A stretch of 64,000 nt of DNA from Caprimulgus europaeus. Taxonomy: Eukaryota; Chordata; Aves; Caprimulgiformes; Caprimulgidae. The stretch spans positions 43,389,702 through 43,453,701 of the forward strand of contig OU015523.1 in assembly GCA_907165065.1 (NCBI GenBank), in the 5' to 3' direction. Shown piece after piece: positions 12,201 to 24,925 of the stretch. Each line of letters starts with the position of its first letter. Position 1 is the first letter of the stretch. Under the pieces are notes generated by a model. The model was not told the DNA's origin. It worked only from the letters and a program-made list of their open reading frames with translations, and made no database searches. A program made the translations under genes and the position numbers.

Positions 12201-15200
12201 TTATGTAATTTTGAATGCCTTATTACTATTATAACTATAATCACTGTGGGACAAGGACTACCTTTTATTTGATGCTTCTGATGCACAATGCAACTCTTGA
12301 GACCAATATTGGAGATTTTGTGCAGGTTTTTTCTACAGTAGAAAGTAATATACTTAGATTATTTTTTTTATTCCTCCCAAAGGAAAAAAAAATAATCAAA
12401 ATAGTACTTTCTTTGAACCCTTAAAACATGGTTAAACAGCAGAGTAAAGGAGGATATTGGAAATAAAAGGACAAAGGGGAAATATATCCAAATGAGAATA
12501 TAGAAGAAAGCAATATCTCTAGAAAGTTAAATATTAAATAATAACATTACAAGACAAATATTTTTGAGGAGCAAACTGGTAAAGGCATAAAAAGGACAGT
12601 GAACGTCCCACCAGTGAACACAGGCCCTGAAAGACTTCGTGACAGGTTGCTGAATGGTCCACGTGTGAAGGAACAGTCAAGAAACATAAGGCTGTATCAC
12701 TGAAGCTTAATCATTTGCATCATTATTCTGCATGGAGGAGCTTAAGGGGTGTTTCTTGTCCAAGTCTGTCTTACAATGGAATATAGTTTGATATAGTTTT
12801 ATAATCTATTTCTTAAATAGAAAATTTAGAAATTAGGAAACTAGCCTCAATACAAAGTCTTAAAAGATCTAGAGAACTGAAGAGTGGCAAATCAAAGCTT
12901 TCAAACATAAAGCCGAGTAAGCAAAATATGATACACTGGGAAGAGCCGATGTGCTTTTTGTAAGGAAATATATCTTGTAACTTGGATTGGACTTCTTGCA
13001 AGAGATCAGCGAATACGTGGGGTGGAGTGATACAGAAGGAGGAGTATGCTTGGATTTTCTAAAAGCTGTTTCTAGGAACCTTCATCAAAGACTCAAACCA
13101 TCTTGCAAGCTCTTTAATGTCCAATGAATTCATAATTGATATGGGAAAATGTGTGAATACTGAGATGGGGTTTTCTGTTGGTAAAGTGTTAAGAATAGTC
13201 ATGTGAAAAGTAGTCACTAACTAAAGTTAATTAGAAAATTAGTACCAAGTGACTGAGCAGTAAATGGCACATAAAATTCAGTGTCTGTCAGTACAAATTA
13301 TGTGGGGAGTAATGTCTGTGGGAGCTGAGTATAAGCAATGAGGTGTTTTGAATTATCGAGTAACACTGGGGAGGGCAGTTTTGGAGCGGGGGGACAGTCT
13401 GTGGTGTATGGAGCTGTATGGTGTATCAAACACGGGGGTGACAGCCTTCCCCACAGAGAGTCCTGAAGCTGCTTGTCAGGGTGGGCTCAGCTGGGACCCA
13501 CAGCACCTGCTCCACCCCTCTGTCTTCACAGAGTTATCGCTGTCTGTTGCCCGTAGACATGAGCAGTCTTTAGTTCTGAGTGGTATTAATGATTATCCAG
13601 ACGCCAGTTTTCTGTGGAGGTTTTCTATACAATATGCAAAAGTGAGCGAAACCTAAAGTCGTTATTTAAGGGCTTGTGATAGAATTATTTCCTAAATATT
13701 ATATAAAATATAGTATTGTTCATAATTTATTTCTAGAGAGAAACTCTATCGATTGCGTTCAAATTATCGATGATAATTTCAAATAATTAAAAAAATTTCA
13801 ACTCCATCCAGAATGTGGCGTATGTGAAAAAATTACCTGTTTATAAATGCTTTTAGCCATTATTTGCACTGTGAAATCCCAAATCTATTTGAAATGTAAC
13901 TTTCTGCACAATATATGCATCAGGGAAAAACTGTCAAACCCACTGTCTCCTGTAAAATCTACAGCTCTACTGTGCATTTTAAGCTTTTTTCCTAGTACAG
14001 ATTAATCGTCCAGTTTCATTAATAGGTAACCATAGTATATAGACTTGCAGAGATTTTAGATTATCTGTTAAAACTAGGAGTGATTTTGAGAATGAAAATT
14101 TAATTATATAGAGACTGTTCTCTTTTTTCCTTATTCAGTGTTTTCTCTTTTAATCAGATATAAATATAATCCTCCATAGCAAAATAATTTCTTTCTTACT
14201 GGTTTATGTTCAAAGGGACTTACTAGGTTGCCCTTTAAAATCGTAGATGGGTTTAATCAGGATAATATAATCCTAGAGTGGTTTTAATCAAGGTAATTTA
14301 TATTACTTTCTCTTTTCCAGAAGCTATGAACTTGTTAGATTTTGAAGGTGATGGTACTGTTCTTATTAATAGTCTATCTCAAAACATCTACATTTAATGC
14401 TGTTTCTAGAATGTACTTTGTCTGATGCTCCTGAGCAGAGACATCTGTAATTTGTCCTCTAGATTATAAATTGACCTTGTTGTATGTAGTTCTGCAGTGA
14501 TATGAACACAACAAAACTCTGCTCCCAAATATAAGTCAGAGTTCTTGGCACCTCTTTTTGCTTTAGAAGGCTGTTTATTCTTACTGTGTTGGCTTTGTAA
14601 ATCGAGTAAGGCAAATGGTGTTTCTAAGGGGATTAAAATAACATAGTTTTTACTGTAAATGGGCCAGTTCTTATCAAGATCCAAAGTAAGTGGATATAGT
14701 GTAAGGAACACTTAACACCACCAAATATTTTAATTTTCCATTCCTGATTTGTTCCCTCATATATGTATAATATTTTTTATTATACGTATATTAATAACAA
14801 TAATATTTTTCCATTTCCTACGTATAAATTTGCATAATGACCTAATATGCTTTTTCTGCCTCTAACTTATCACCTTCAGGAATAAAGTCACAGTATTGTA
14901 TTTTCTTGTTTTTAATCTTCTCCACACCTTTATGTCCTTTCTATGCTGCTATTGTATGTCCTAGTTGTCCAGAACTGGTCTTTGCAAAGGAAAGCAATCC
15001 ATGCATGTCATTTCCATGCTTGGCTCTGTTGGTTTTGAGTTCAAACCAAGAGCATGCTGTGCTGCAAACCTATTCGCTCTCTTTTCATTTTGAACTGTGT
15101 TTGATGAAGCAGTTTATCTTAGTGAAATCTCATTCTTATGTCTGTTAGATGGACATCTTGTTTGTCCTTCACATATCACTGTGCTGTATAGAAGTTTGCT

Positions 15201-18200
15201 TCTAATTCTTCTGTCAGTTAGACAGGATTGGAAAACGCGGTCTAAAATGCTGACATCCTTGACTGTGTTTCTTGCTTGTTTAGTGAATGCCTGTTCAGAC
15301 AAGGCAAGGAGCAAGGGGGTCCCTTCCCTGCTTTGCTGCATCCCAGACAGTAGCACTTTGCACCCTGTTTGTCTCACTGCGCGGCCCTGCGAGAGAATTC
15401 TGCCCAGCCCTGGTTTCCTGACCTTGACTGTTGTGCCTGTTTTGACTAACCTTAGTCTAGAGCTGTACAGTCTGCTCTGGCTGTATCATGATGCTGTAAA
15501 CTATTTCTGGAGCTTTTCTCTTTTGATGTACCAAAGAATTGCTGTTAAGGACACATGTAAAAGTGCAGCAATATGAAAGAACTGGAGTTTTGACCCTTAA
15601 GAAGGAGCACAGCGGTCTGAACCCCCTCTAGGGCTCTGGGCTGTGCACGTTAAGGGGATTTGCACTGTATTACTTTACAAAGCCAGTCAATCTTTTAGAG
15701 TATTCTTAACTAGGGTTTGAGCAATTGCAGGGAATAAAAACTACCATTTTAAGAGTATGTAGTTAAACCTTTATAATGCCTTAACTTAGTCTTCCCATGT
15801 ATGCTGCTTGCTCCTGTTTTTCTTTTTAAAAGCTTTTTTTGCCTCTGGACTGGAGACTATCAAAGTGATGTTCTTTTCTCTAGGTTCCATATGCCAAAAT
15901 AGTTAGCTTGGTCTGGTTTTTTTTTGTGTGCAGATGATGAAGGATGCTGCTGTATGCTTTATTGTCATGCTCCTCAGTGTTCTCAAACAACACTAGTGTT
16001 ATCTTTACAAATAAGATAAACATGTAGAATAAAATGACTCTGTTGCCCCAAATAAAATCCTTTCCTCCTTGCCTGTAGAACCCTCTGAGCCCTTGTTTTT
16101 TATTTACCCAGTGATGTTTTTAAGCAAGGGTATACATTTAGATTGGTAATGTTGAAATACCGCAGCAGATTTTAATAGTTTGAAAGAAGCTAATTGTCAT
16201 GCTCAGGCATAGTACTGTATGTACAATAAATTCAAGCATTAAACAAAATCCTAAATCAAGCTTGTCAGGTTGTGTGGCTTAGGTGTGAAATTGTCTAATT
16301 TAGGCAGGCCAACACCTGCCTGTCAGCTCTAAAGAGCTGTGCTGTCACCTCCCTCCCATGTGTCAGACGTAGCTGCCTGCTTCAGCTGTCACCTGCCAAA
16401 CCCCTATCTTAGAGTCACTGGTCGTGGCATGGGAGAGGCGATGGCGCAGAAGGGCTGGGTGTGCTGCTTGGGGTGTCCTGCCTTCAGCGTATTCCTCTGC
16501 TTCCCTTCCACTCCTGCGGCACAGGGTGACCTTCCCGCCCCTCTCTGCCTTGCCACGGCAGCGTACACTTGTCTTTGCAGGGTAGGCAGAGCAGGCGAGT
16601 GATCCGCTGTGCCTGTGTGCAGATGTGAGACAGAAACCCCAAACAGGATCTGCTGCTTGTAGGTTTGAGCTGTTTTGGTCAGGCATACTCTGGAGTTCCC
16701 GGATGGCGTGTACCTACGCACATGCACAACTTAGTAATTCTTTTCCTGAGGCCAAATATTTCTGCTTCAAGCTATTTTGGTACAGTGAGTAGGATGAAAA
16801 TTTTCTTGATAAGCCTTAAAAAATAATTAGAAAAAACCTAGTATTTTCAAATACCACAGTTGAGTGTGTGGCAGACTTGCTGGGTGAGTAATCTACATCA
16901 GGTATCTATAGAACACTCACCACTTTCTTACTCAAATACTAAATCATAGGGAATTTAGGTTCATGTGCTTTGTAGGGACTATGATGTCTTGTTCTGTTCT
17001 TTACTTCTGGGGTACCAGGCAGTGTTGCAGTGTGGATGCACGCTGCTGGTACGCTATATTGAATAGGTAAATTCTTCTAAATACATCTCACAGAGGTAAT
17101 CTTGATGTGAGCACTGCTGCAGCAATGGATTCATAGCTATCACAGGCAGCAAGCCAGTCCTCTTTGTGACACAGCCTTGTGGGTGGTCACTAATGGATTT
17201 CTGCCACTGCTCAGAGCCTTCCTGGCTGTGGTAGGGGGAATCCAGCTGTACTTGCCCACTGCAGGATCAAGGCGTAGTGCTATGCGATATATCGATCCAC
17301 TCTATATCTGATAGTCTATTGTGTCTTTAATAAGTCTTAATAAGTCTTTTTTTGCTGTAGAATTCTAAAAGCACAGCTGTGATACTTCAGGTTGCAACTG
17401 CACATAAAATCCCATAATTGTGTCTTGGTATGATAATGTCTTAATTGTCTTTTAAATAAATTGACTCCCCAGGAAAAGCTGTTACACTGAGAAGGAGCTT
17501 CATTTGTCATTTACAAATAAATGAATTTCATAACAGCTTGAATGCCTTATGTTGAGCTGCCTATTTCCGATTTAATGAGTAATGGAAGAATCGGAGGACT
17601 CTTCGTGGTGGTTTTGTTGTGGGGTTTTTTAAGTTGTATGATTTGATCAACCTTGTAATAGATTTTAATAATTATGAAGTCTGAGTCAAGCTCCTGTTGC
17701 CCAAATCAGTGTCCCACACCTTGTGAAACAAACAGTTGTGAGCCACACTTCCTCAAGCCCGTTTACTGAGGCATATATAGAGAATTATGAAGATCCCTTC
17801 CATTTGCATAAGTTGGATATTTTTGTACAGAAATTAGATTCTGAGCACCAGAAGGCAGTTATCAAAAATACCATCTTGCTCAGCTGCTGTAAACTGGCCT
17901 GATTCCTCTCCCCCAGCTTGGATCCTCATGAAATGAAAGCAGTGCAGTTACTTCTCGCCCTGCTGTGGTTCTAACCAGATATGTAACTATGCTGATTATC
18001 TCTGCTTAAATGTGCATGTTTTTGATTGCCTTATTGCCATGGGAAAATAATGCCCCGAGTATGCGAGACATTTATTTTTTGTTACTGAATTTGGAGCTGC
18101 TGTAGTGTAGAAGCAGTAGCATCTAAATGATCATCTCTGCTATAATTATGTATAATAGATGAAAGCCTAGTACTACCCACAGCAAAGGGGAATTTGTTCA

Positions 18201-19347
18201 GAAATTGGCTACTTAGTGCTATGAAACCATTCCTTAGCAAAGAGACTATTTTCTTTTTAAAGGACTGTGTACAGGCTCACTCCGAATTACCTACTTTAAG
18301 GTAATCACAATATTTACAGTAAAGTAAAAAAACCCTAACAAAACAGTGTATATTTTGCATACAGGTGCTCAGGGGCATTTTTGTGTTGAAATTATGGCTG
18401 CTGGACTAGTGACTGTTTAGACTCTTTTGTTGTTTATTTTTTTTCTTACTTTTGTTCTGGTCTTATTTATAAAGAGGGAGGAGATCTACAAAGTTGACTG
18501 TGTTCCTTCCTATTGCTTTCAGTGAGGTGTTGCAATTAATGTGAAGCTTTTAATTGGGTTGTAACTTGGGGCTCTGCTACATGTGAGTTAACTCCTCTTG
18601 CTTGCTGAACCGGTGAGAAGCTTCCTAAATTGTTATGCTTGTTCAGTTCTCACAGCTGACAGGAAGGGCCCGCAGCCTTGTAGCCTGCGTGCAAGGACCC
18701 CAAACCATTCCCCACTCCCATTTATCAGCTTGAGGTTTTTTGCATCCTTACAAAGCTTTTGTACTCGTGCACACCTGTCATCCTCACTCTCAGAGCATTG
18801 CACTGAGGTAGCCGTGGTACCCAAAGACTTACTTTGAAAAGTGGCATATCAGACAGAAATTGTGGTTGTTTTGTCTGTGTAGCATGACAAGATGTTGTTG
18901 TACAAAAGGTGGCAAATGAGTCTTTACAGCAGAGAGGTTTGTCTGAGGACTCAAAAATGGTAGCTTTAAAGAATTAAATGTCTTTGCAGACAAGCATGTG
19001 TGGGGTGAAAAAGGAAAGTGTTCCTTAAAGGAGGTTCAGAGACTGTCAAGCCAAAACAGCTTTAGCCAAGGATGAGAAATTAATTCAATTTTCCAGTATT
19101 ACATAGTTATAAACTTACTGGTTTGTTATTGTTCAAGTATTTCTGAATGATGTCATATTTTCCATTTATATTAGAAATTGCTATCAGTGATTTTTCTATT
19201 AAAAGAAATACAATGAGCACTTCAGAAAAATATATATTGAATTGCTGATTATATAAATAGAAACAAGCTGAGAATTTTTCTGTCGATGATGGTGATGAAC
19301 AAACTTGGGAGGATCTAATTGAAGATGAGGTTATAGATCTTGCACTT

Positions 19348-19366
19348 AAAAAAAAAAAAAAAAAAA
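19348..19366. repeat. Poly-A tract (A19)
   Basis: Nineteen uninterrupted A. No retrocopy is recognised directly upstream, so I do not call it a processed-pseudogene tail. Confidence 0.9.
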
Positions 19367-21138
19367 TCTGCCATCTGCACCTTTCTACCTCTCATGGAAA
19401 ACATAAAAACAGATGGAGTTAGAATTCTGAGTAGTGCTGCATGCTAAGCCAACTTCAGTCATAACAAAAAGGACGCCCAGTACATCATCTGTGTATATCA
19501 GACGTACCACTGTGGAAGGACGTAATTGTGCAGTTGGATCCTTGAATCATTTTAGATAAAAATGTACTAATGTTGTCAGATTGTTGGAAGGATATTTGCA
19601 TGTGACAAATACTTACTCGGATAACTTGTATTTCATGTTGGGGGTGTGTGTTAAGGACTGATCAGAAATACTTTGTAAAAATTAATATTCAGATTTTGCT
19701 TTAAGATGGTTTTGGTTTCAAATTTTTTACTAACTTCATTTTTACGCATGTATTGAATCTTAAGCCATCAAATATCAATGCTTATATACATCTGAAGTGG
19801 GAGGCAAGGCTTACAGAAACACTTCAAGTTAAATTTAACTTGTTCTTCTGATTGCCACGCCCCCTTTTGCCAAACTATTTCAACTGATCTTGCAGAGATG
19901 GTATTAATACTGTCATTAATATCTTTAGCTATTATAGTTACAAGTGAACTATTTATTGAAGAGTAATCAACTTGCCATACCAACTTAATGATCTTTCAGG
20001 TACCCTCCTATATACATTTTGATTAATATAGAAGCTGAAAGTTTAAAAGTGGAAGCATAGATGTATTTTAGAGTCAAACAGAACTTGATTTTTATGGAAA
20101 TGTGATACTGAAATATTGCTGTATACTTTTTGTATAGGAAATCATGTTGCCTAGAATTCCATCGCATAAAATTCACCAGATAGTTTCTAAAAGCTCTATA
20201 TGATTTAAGATCAGTTTGGGTTTTAATTTTTTAGGTAGATAATAATTGCTCTGTGAAGGTTGAATGATGGGGTGGTAAAGTAGAGAAGACAAATAATGAT
20301 GCAGGAGAGACATGTATAGTTTAAGAAAAAAAAAATCAGTAAAGTGAGTGGAAAGCTGGAGTAATTTTTAAATTTATGGTGAGAAGAACATGTTGTCACT
20401 AGAGGATTTATATCCCATCTCTAAATTTAGTCTGTCCTTATTGAATATTTTATTATTAAAATAGTACTGAAAGCTGAATATTGACACCTTGATACGGATT
20501 AAGAATTGGCATATAATTCTTTCATCAAATATTTCTAGGGTAACTTGGTTCAAAAGGAAAAATAGACCTGTTTTCCCAGAGAACTGAGTACAAAACATAT
20601 TTCTAATTCTTGTCAGAGAGCACCTAGATAAAGTTCTATAAAATGGAACCTTTGTAATAGTTATATTTAATAACATATAATTAATTTGTTTGCATTGATT
20701 CTCTTGTTCTATTGGAAACTGGAGTCAGCTACTGTAAGGAAACAAGTGCTGTTTCCTACTGTGATTTTATGTCTGTCCTGCCTTAATAATGATTTTTTAT
20801 TTAAAAAAAAAAATAGAGTAGCATGTTTTTCTGTTGCATTACAACCATGCCAAAATAGAGGTATTTGGATTTATAAATTGCATAACTGCCCCAGATTATT
20901 TCTGTGTGCCTGACCAGGCTGCGCTCTCGTGCTTGCAGTGCTCCAGGGCCCGGCTGCAGGTCTGTGCCTGTGGCTTCACGGGGAGAGCAGCATCCACCTC
21001 TCGTTTGTACCTGTCCCATCCACGCTGCAGCCTGGCCCTTTGGTCGCCTCTCTGCTCCGCTCCAACAGGAGGAATCGGACTTTGGGGTCATATTGCAGCA
21101 GCGCAAGACACTGGGTTTTATTTTCCTGTTCTTTTTTT

Positions 21139-21516
21139 TGGAGATCAGGCATTTAGCCTGGAGAAGAGAAAGCTCAGGGGGATGAGGACCTTATCACTGT
21201 ATTCCAGTACTTAAAGGGTGCCTACAAAGAGAATGGAAGCTTTGTCTTGACAAGGTGCCACATGGAGAAGGTAAGGGGCAATGAGTACATGTTGTACTGG
21301 GAGAAATTTAATCTTGATAAAATAATTTTTTTACAGTGGTAACAATAATCACTGGAACAATCTCCTGAAAGACATGGTAGAGTCTCCATCACTGGAGATA
21401 TTCAAGATGTGATTGTGCAGGGTGCTAGATAATCTCATCTGGGCTCCCTTTCCCATGAAAGGTCGGACCAGATGATCTTTCAAGGTCCTTTCCAGCCTGG
21501 TCTGTGCTTCTATGAA
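21139..21516 (+). mobile_element. CR1 LINE, 5'-truncated diverged 3' end
   Basis: Diagnostic CR1 words in order are: TTAGCCTGGAGAAGAGAAAG, CTCAGGGGGATGAGGACCTTA, GGGCAATGAG, CACTGGAGATATTCAAGA, GTCGGACCAGATGATCTTTC and AAGGTCCTTTCCAGCCTGG. These match the sense strand of the avian CR1 3' end (reverse transcriptase C-terminus and 3' UTR). Indels and substitutions show that it is older than the copy starting at 21680. No coding capacity remains and the terminal short repeat is reduced to TTCTATGAAG. Confidence 0.85.
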
Positions 21517-21679
21517 GCTGTAACCATGCCCTCATCTTCAGAGGACAAACTTTAGAAAGCAACAAGCAAATTATGTATTTGCAGTAACCAAACTGAAGTT
21601 TTGGAGTAAAACCTAATGTGTGATTAATTTATTTATTTTGTAAGGAAAACCTGTATGGCTTTCCCTACACAAACCACAA

Positions 21680-22090
21680 AAGATGACGAGGTGCCCGGAG
21701 CATCTCCTGTATGAGGAGAGGCTGAGAGAGCTGGGACTCTTCAGCCTGGAGGAGACTGAGAGGGGACCTTATCAAGGTCTATAAATACCTGAAGTGAGGG
21801 GGCCAAATGGATGGGGCCGGGATCTTTTCAGTAGTACCCAGTGACAGGACAAGGGGCAATGGGCAAACACTGGAACACCAGAAGTTCCAGACAAACTTAA
21901 GGAAAAACTTCTTTACTGTGAGGGTGACAGAGCACTGGAACAGGCTGCCCAGAGAGTTGTGGAGTCTCCTTCTCTGGAGGTGTTCAAAACCCACCTGGAT
22001 GTTTTCCTGTGCAACCTGGTATAGGGAACCTGCTTTGGCAGGGAGGTTGGACTAGATGGTCTCCTGAGGTCCCTTCCAACCCCTGCCATC
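21680..22090 (+). mobile_element. CR1 LINE, 5'-truncated 3' end, younger copy
   Basis: The sequence runs from CGAGGTGCCCGGAGC through GGGACTCTTCAGCCTGGAGG, GACAAGGGGCAATGGG, AAACTTCTTTACTGTGAGGG, CACTGGAACAGGCTGCCCAG, GTTGGACTAGATGGTCTCC and CCCTTCCAACCCCTGCCATC. This is the well-known sense-strand CR1 3' end. The open frame at 21807-22055 is a remnant of the end of the CR1 ORF2, with VRVTEHWNRLPREL visible. The copy is close to consensus. It leads straight into the 11-bp tandem array, which occupies the position of the usual CR1 terminal 8-bp repeat. The left limit is approximate. Confidence 0.93.
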
Positions 22091-22567
22091 CTGTGATTCT
22101 TCTGTGATTCTTCTGTGATTCTTCTGTGATTCTTCTGTGATTCTTCTGTGATTCTTCTGTGATTCTTCTGTGATTCTTCTGTGATTCTTCTGTGATTCTT
22201 CTGTGATTCTTCTGTGATTCTTCTGTGATTCTTCTGTGATTCTTCTGTGATTCTTCTGTGATTCTTCTGTGATTCTTCTGTGATTCTTCTGTGATTCTTC
22301 TGTGATTCTTCTGTGATTCTTCTGTGATTCTTCTGTGATTCTTCTGTGATTCTTCTGTGATTCTTCTGTGATTCTTCTGTGATTCTTCTGTGATTCTTCT
22401 GTGATTCTTCTGTGATTCTTCTGTGATTCTTCTGTGATTCTTCTGTGATTCTTCTGTGATTCTTCTGTGATTCTTCTGTGATTCTTCTGTGATTCTTCTG
22501 TGATTCTTCTGTGATTCTTCTGTGATTCTTCTGTGATTCTTCTGTGATTCTTCTGTGATTCTTCTGT
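22091..22567 (+). repeat. Perfect 11-bp minisatellite, about 43.4 copies, grown from the CR1 tail
   Basis: The unit CTGTGATTCTT is repeated without a mismatch for 477 bp. I checked the phase at every 60-base line from 22141 to 22561 and it holds. The array ends where CTTCTGT is followed by CTATGG. CR1 elements normally end in a few copies of an 8-bp unit, ATTCTGTG. Here the unit equals that octamer plus an extra three bases (ATTCT-TCTGTG), so the array probably began as a TTC duplication in the CR1 tail. The perfect homogeneity implies a recent expansion, and the copy number may vary between individuals or be misassembled. Confidence 0.97.
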
Positions 22568-24877
22568 CTATGGTTTCTTAGTGTGGCCTAGAGCTGCTCT
22601 GGGCCAAGACTGCCTGCCCCATGGCTGGCAGACCAGGCTGGGATGACAAAGCCTGTGTAAGTGTCCAAACCACCTTCACCTGTGAGTGGGGTGGTTGAGT
22701 GCCAGGGAGAGACTTCACTTCATGGTCCTGAGGAAAGAAGCCCGTTTTCTAGCTGAGGGCATCTCAAGCTCCCCAAGCATGAGCACGCTCCGTGAGCAGA
22801 CCTGGGACGCGTGGGTTTGCTTGCAGCTAGTGTGCAGGAGTGTGACAGCCACCTCTGACTGCAGGAGCGGGGCCAGCAGCACTTGCTGTGCTGAGGAAGT
22901 TGGGTGAGCCTCCACAGTCCCTCGGGAGCTTCCCAGGGCTGTTTGCAAACCAGGGGAGAAGACAGGGTGGTGGGGTGCAGGGCACTTGTGCTGAAAGCCA
23001 CAGGGCTACAGGAATGAGGTGTGTTGGATGTGGCAGAGGGCTTTTTGTTTGAGGTGTAGGGTTTTGAGTGTAGAGAAGAGCTCATGGATTTATGCTGAGA
23101 AGTGGGAAGGTGTGAGCCATGACAGAGAAGGGATGAACATGCATAGGCGGGCCATGAAAGCAGGACACTGTTTTTGATGGAACTTGAACTCTTTCAAAAA
23201 AGAAGGGGTGAGGGATGGGAGAAGACTCCTTTATCCATTTCTTGTTCTCTTTTCAATAAAAAGAGTGAGAAAAACTTCATAAAATGAGGTGGAACAGCAG
23301 AGCTCAGGATCTCGGTACTCTTTACAGCCAGATTTCACTAAGGTAGAAATAGGTAATGATCTTAATAACACTGAAGTGTTATCTCAGCAGCATTGTATAT
23401 ATAACTATTTATTGGGTGTATATAAATGCAACTTGTTTTCTTTGCTAAATAAAGTCTAAAAATAAACACTAGGTAGCACTCACCACCACTTTAGTTTAAT
23501 GTGTGTTTTGTTCTTTATACCACAAAATTCTTAATGTGGCTATAACGTACTCACTGCTCCCGTCTGGGCAAATCCCAGTCCTGTGGGGAGAGCTCCTGGG
23601 GCACTGCTGTGCTGGGGGGGTGGTCATTGCTGGTCTGCCTTGCATGTGGAGGTTGTGGCAGTGGCTTTTCTGTTGATCTTTCAGATAATCTTGTAAATTG
23701 GTGAGTATCCTGGCCTGGAAATAGTGTTAAGTGCAGGAAAGTTAAATAAGCCTGCTATGAGATCTCCAGTGAACAAACACACACAAGAGGTGTTGTAGAA
23801 GATAAATGTTCACACAGCAGCACTACTATTTATACTTTGCTTGTGAGAATGGGAACACATTTCTATGTTTTGTCTTACAATTTCTATCCTCCTCCCTTCT
23901 GCCATAAATATGTATGTGCGGGAAGTAGATCTATCTACACATGCATAAATTAAAATCTTTGTCTAAATTGTCCTCATTACTCCTAATCCTGTAAATCAGG
24001 CTAAAATGGCTGAGACAAAAATGAATGTAAGAGCTAATCCAGTCTTTGGCTGTTCATATAATAGACAACACTTTCAATTGAACTTTTTGGCAGCAGGAAA
24101 GGTAATCTTGAAAGAGTTACAGAAAGACAATTAGAGTGGTACTCACTGATCCTTCTGTAGAAATTAACTGTGTATAAATTGTGGTAATCGACCTGTTAAT
24201 TTTTTCATAGTGTCAGAAGATGGAAAGTGTTTAGAAAAAGCCTGTGTCCACTTCCAGTGAGAGGAAGGAAGCTCAGTTGCTTGTCCCACTAGCTGGAGGT
24301 ATCTGTCGAAAGTAATTTTGAGAGTGGAACTGAATGGCCTATATACATAGACTTTTTATATTTCTAAGAGGAGGGAAACAGATATGATCTTTTCAAATAG
24401 TGTTTAAGAATGTTGTCTTTGAGATTATCATGATGTCTATTTAAGCAGTTGTCAAAAACATACTTGAGATCTCCACTTCAACATGGAAAAGGGAATCGTG
24501 TGGCTTTAATCTGCTGCAGTGGCTGTTATGAGTAAGACTTCTTGGGAAACTGTACTTTTTATTTTTTTTAAAAAAAACTGCACAGTGTTTTCTGAAAATA
24601 ACTTTTAGCACTAGCTATGGTATTACAGTTGAAAAGAATGATTTTATTTCCCTGCTGTTGTTTTTCTCAGCTTGGCAATGCAGGATATTGCCTCCAATCT
24701 GGCTAGATGTTCATGATATTAATAGAGTTGTTTGCAAAACAGGCTGATTTCATTTTCATCTTGAATACTTCCTCTTGACAGACAAACTTGAAATTTCCTC
24801 CTGGGTCTACCTTTATCAATTTCAGAACTTGCTATAGCTGTGTTACCTGTATATATGGGGTTGTCTTGGGGGTTTTT

Positions 24878-24925
24878 GTGTTTTGTTTGTTGTTTTTTTT
24901 TAAAAAAAAAAACACAAAAAAAATC
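24878..24925. repeat. Poly-T/poly-A inverted tract
   Basis: A G-punctuated T run ending in T9 is followed at once by A11 and a C-punctuated A run, so the two halves can pair as a long T/A hairpin. Similar but shorter elements are at 24562 and 61866. Confidence 0.85.

Larger units (their letters stand above)
8601..21138. other. Non-coding DNA, no gene seen
   Basis: No exon with credible splice signals and recognisable protein is seen. The longest ORFs (168 codons at 9393-9899 on -, 159 codons at 15097-15576 on +) match nothing I know. Simple tracts: TG/TA at 9211-9252, T11 near 11850, G9 at 11774, A19 at 19348-19366. The repeat-poor, AT-rich parts 13660-14360 and 17480-18340 have homeobox-like TAAT/ATTA words and could hold regulatory elements. 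The part 16330-16620 is locally GC-rich. A GC-rich patch at 20910-21110 directly precedes the first CR1 and is unassigned. Confidence 0.6.

Noticed and set aside
16339-16727. GC-richer patch with overlapping ORFs as a possible first exon or CpG island
   Set aside because: CpG density is only mildly raised, no ORF ends in a matching donor of phase 1, and the proteins resemble nothing.
19348-19366. A19 run as the tail of a processed pseudogene
   Set aside because: No retrocopied coding sequence or target-site duplication is visible upstream.
21807-22055. 82-codon ORF with VRVTEHWNRLPREL
   Set aside because: It is a remnant of CR1 ORF2, not a host gene, and is annotated as part of the LINE.
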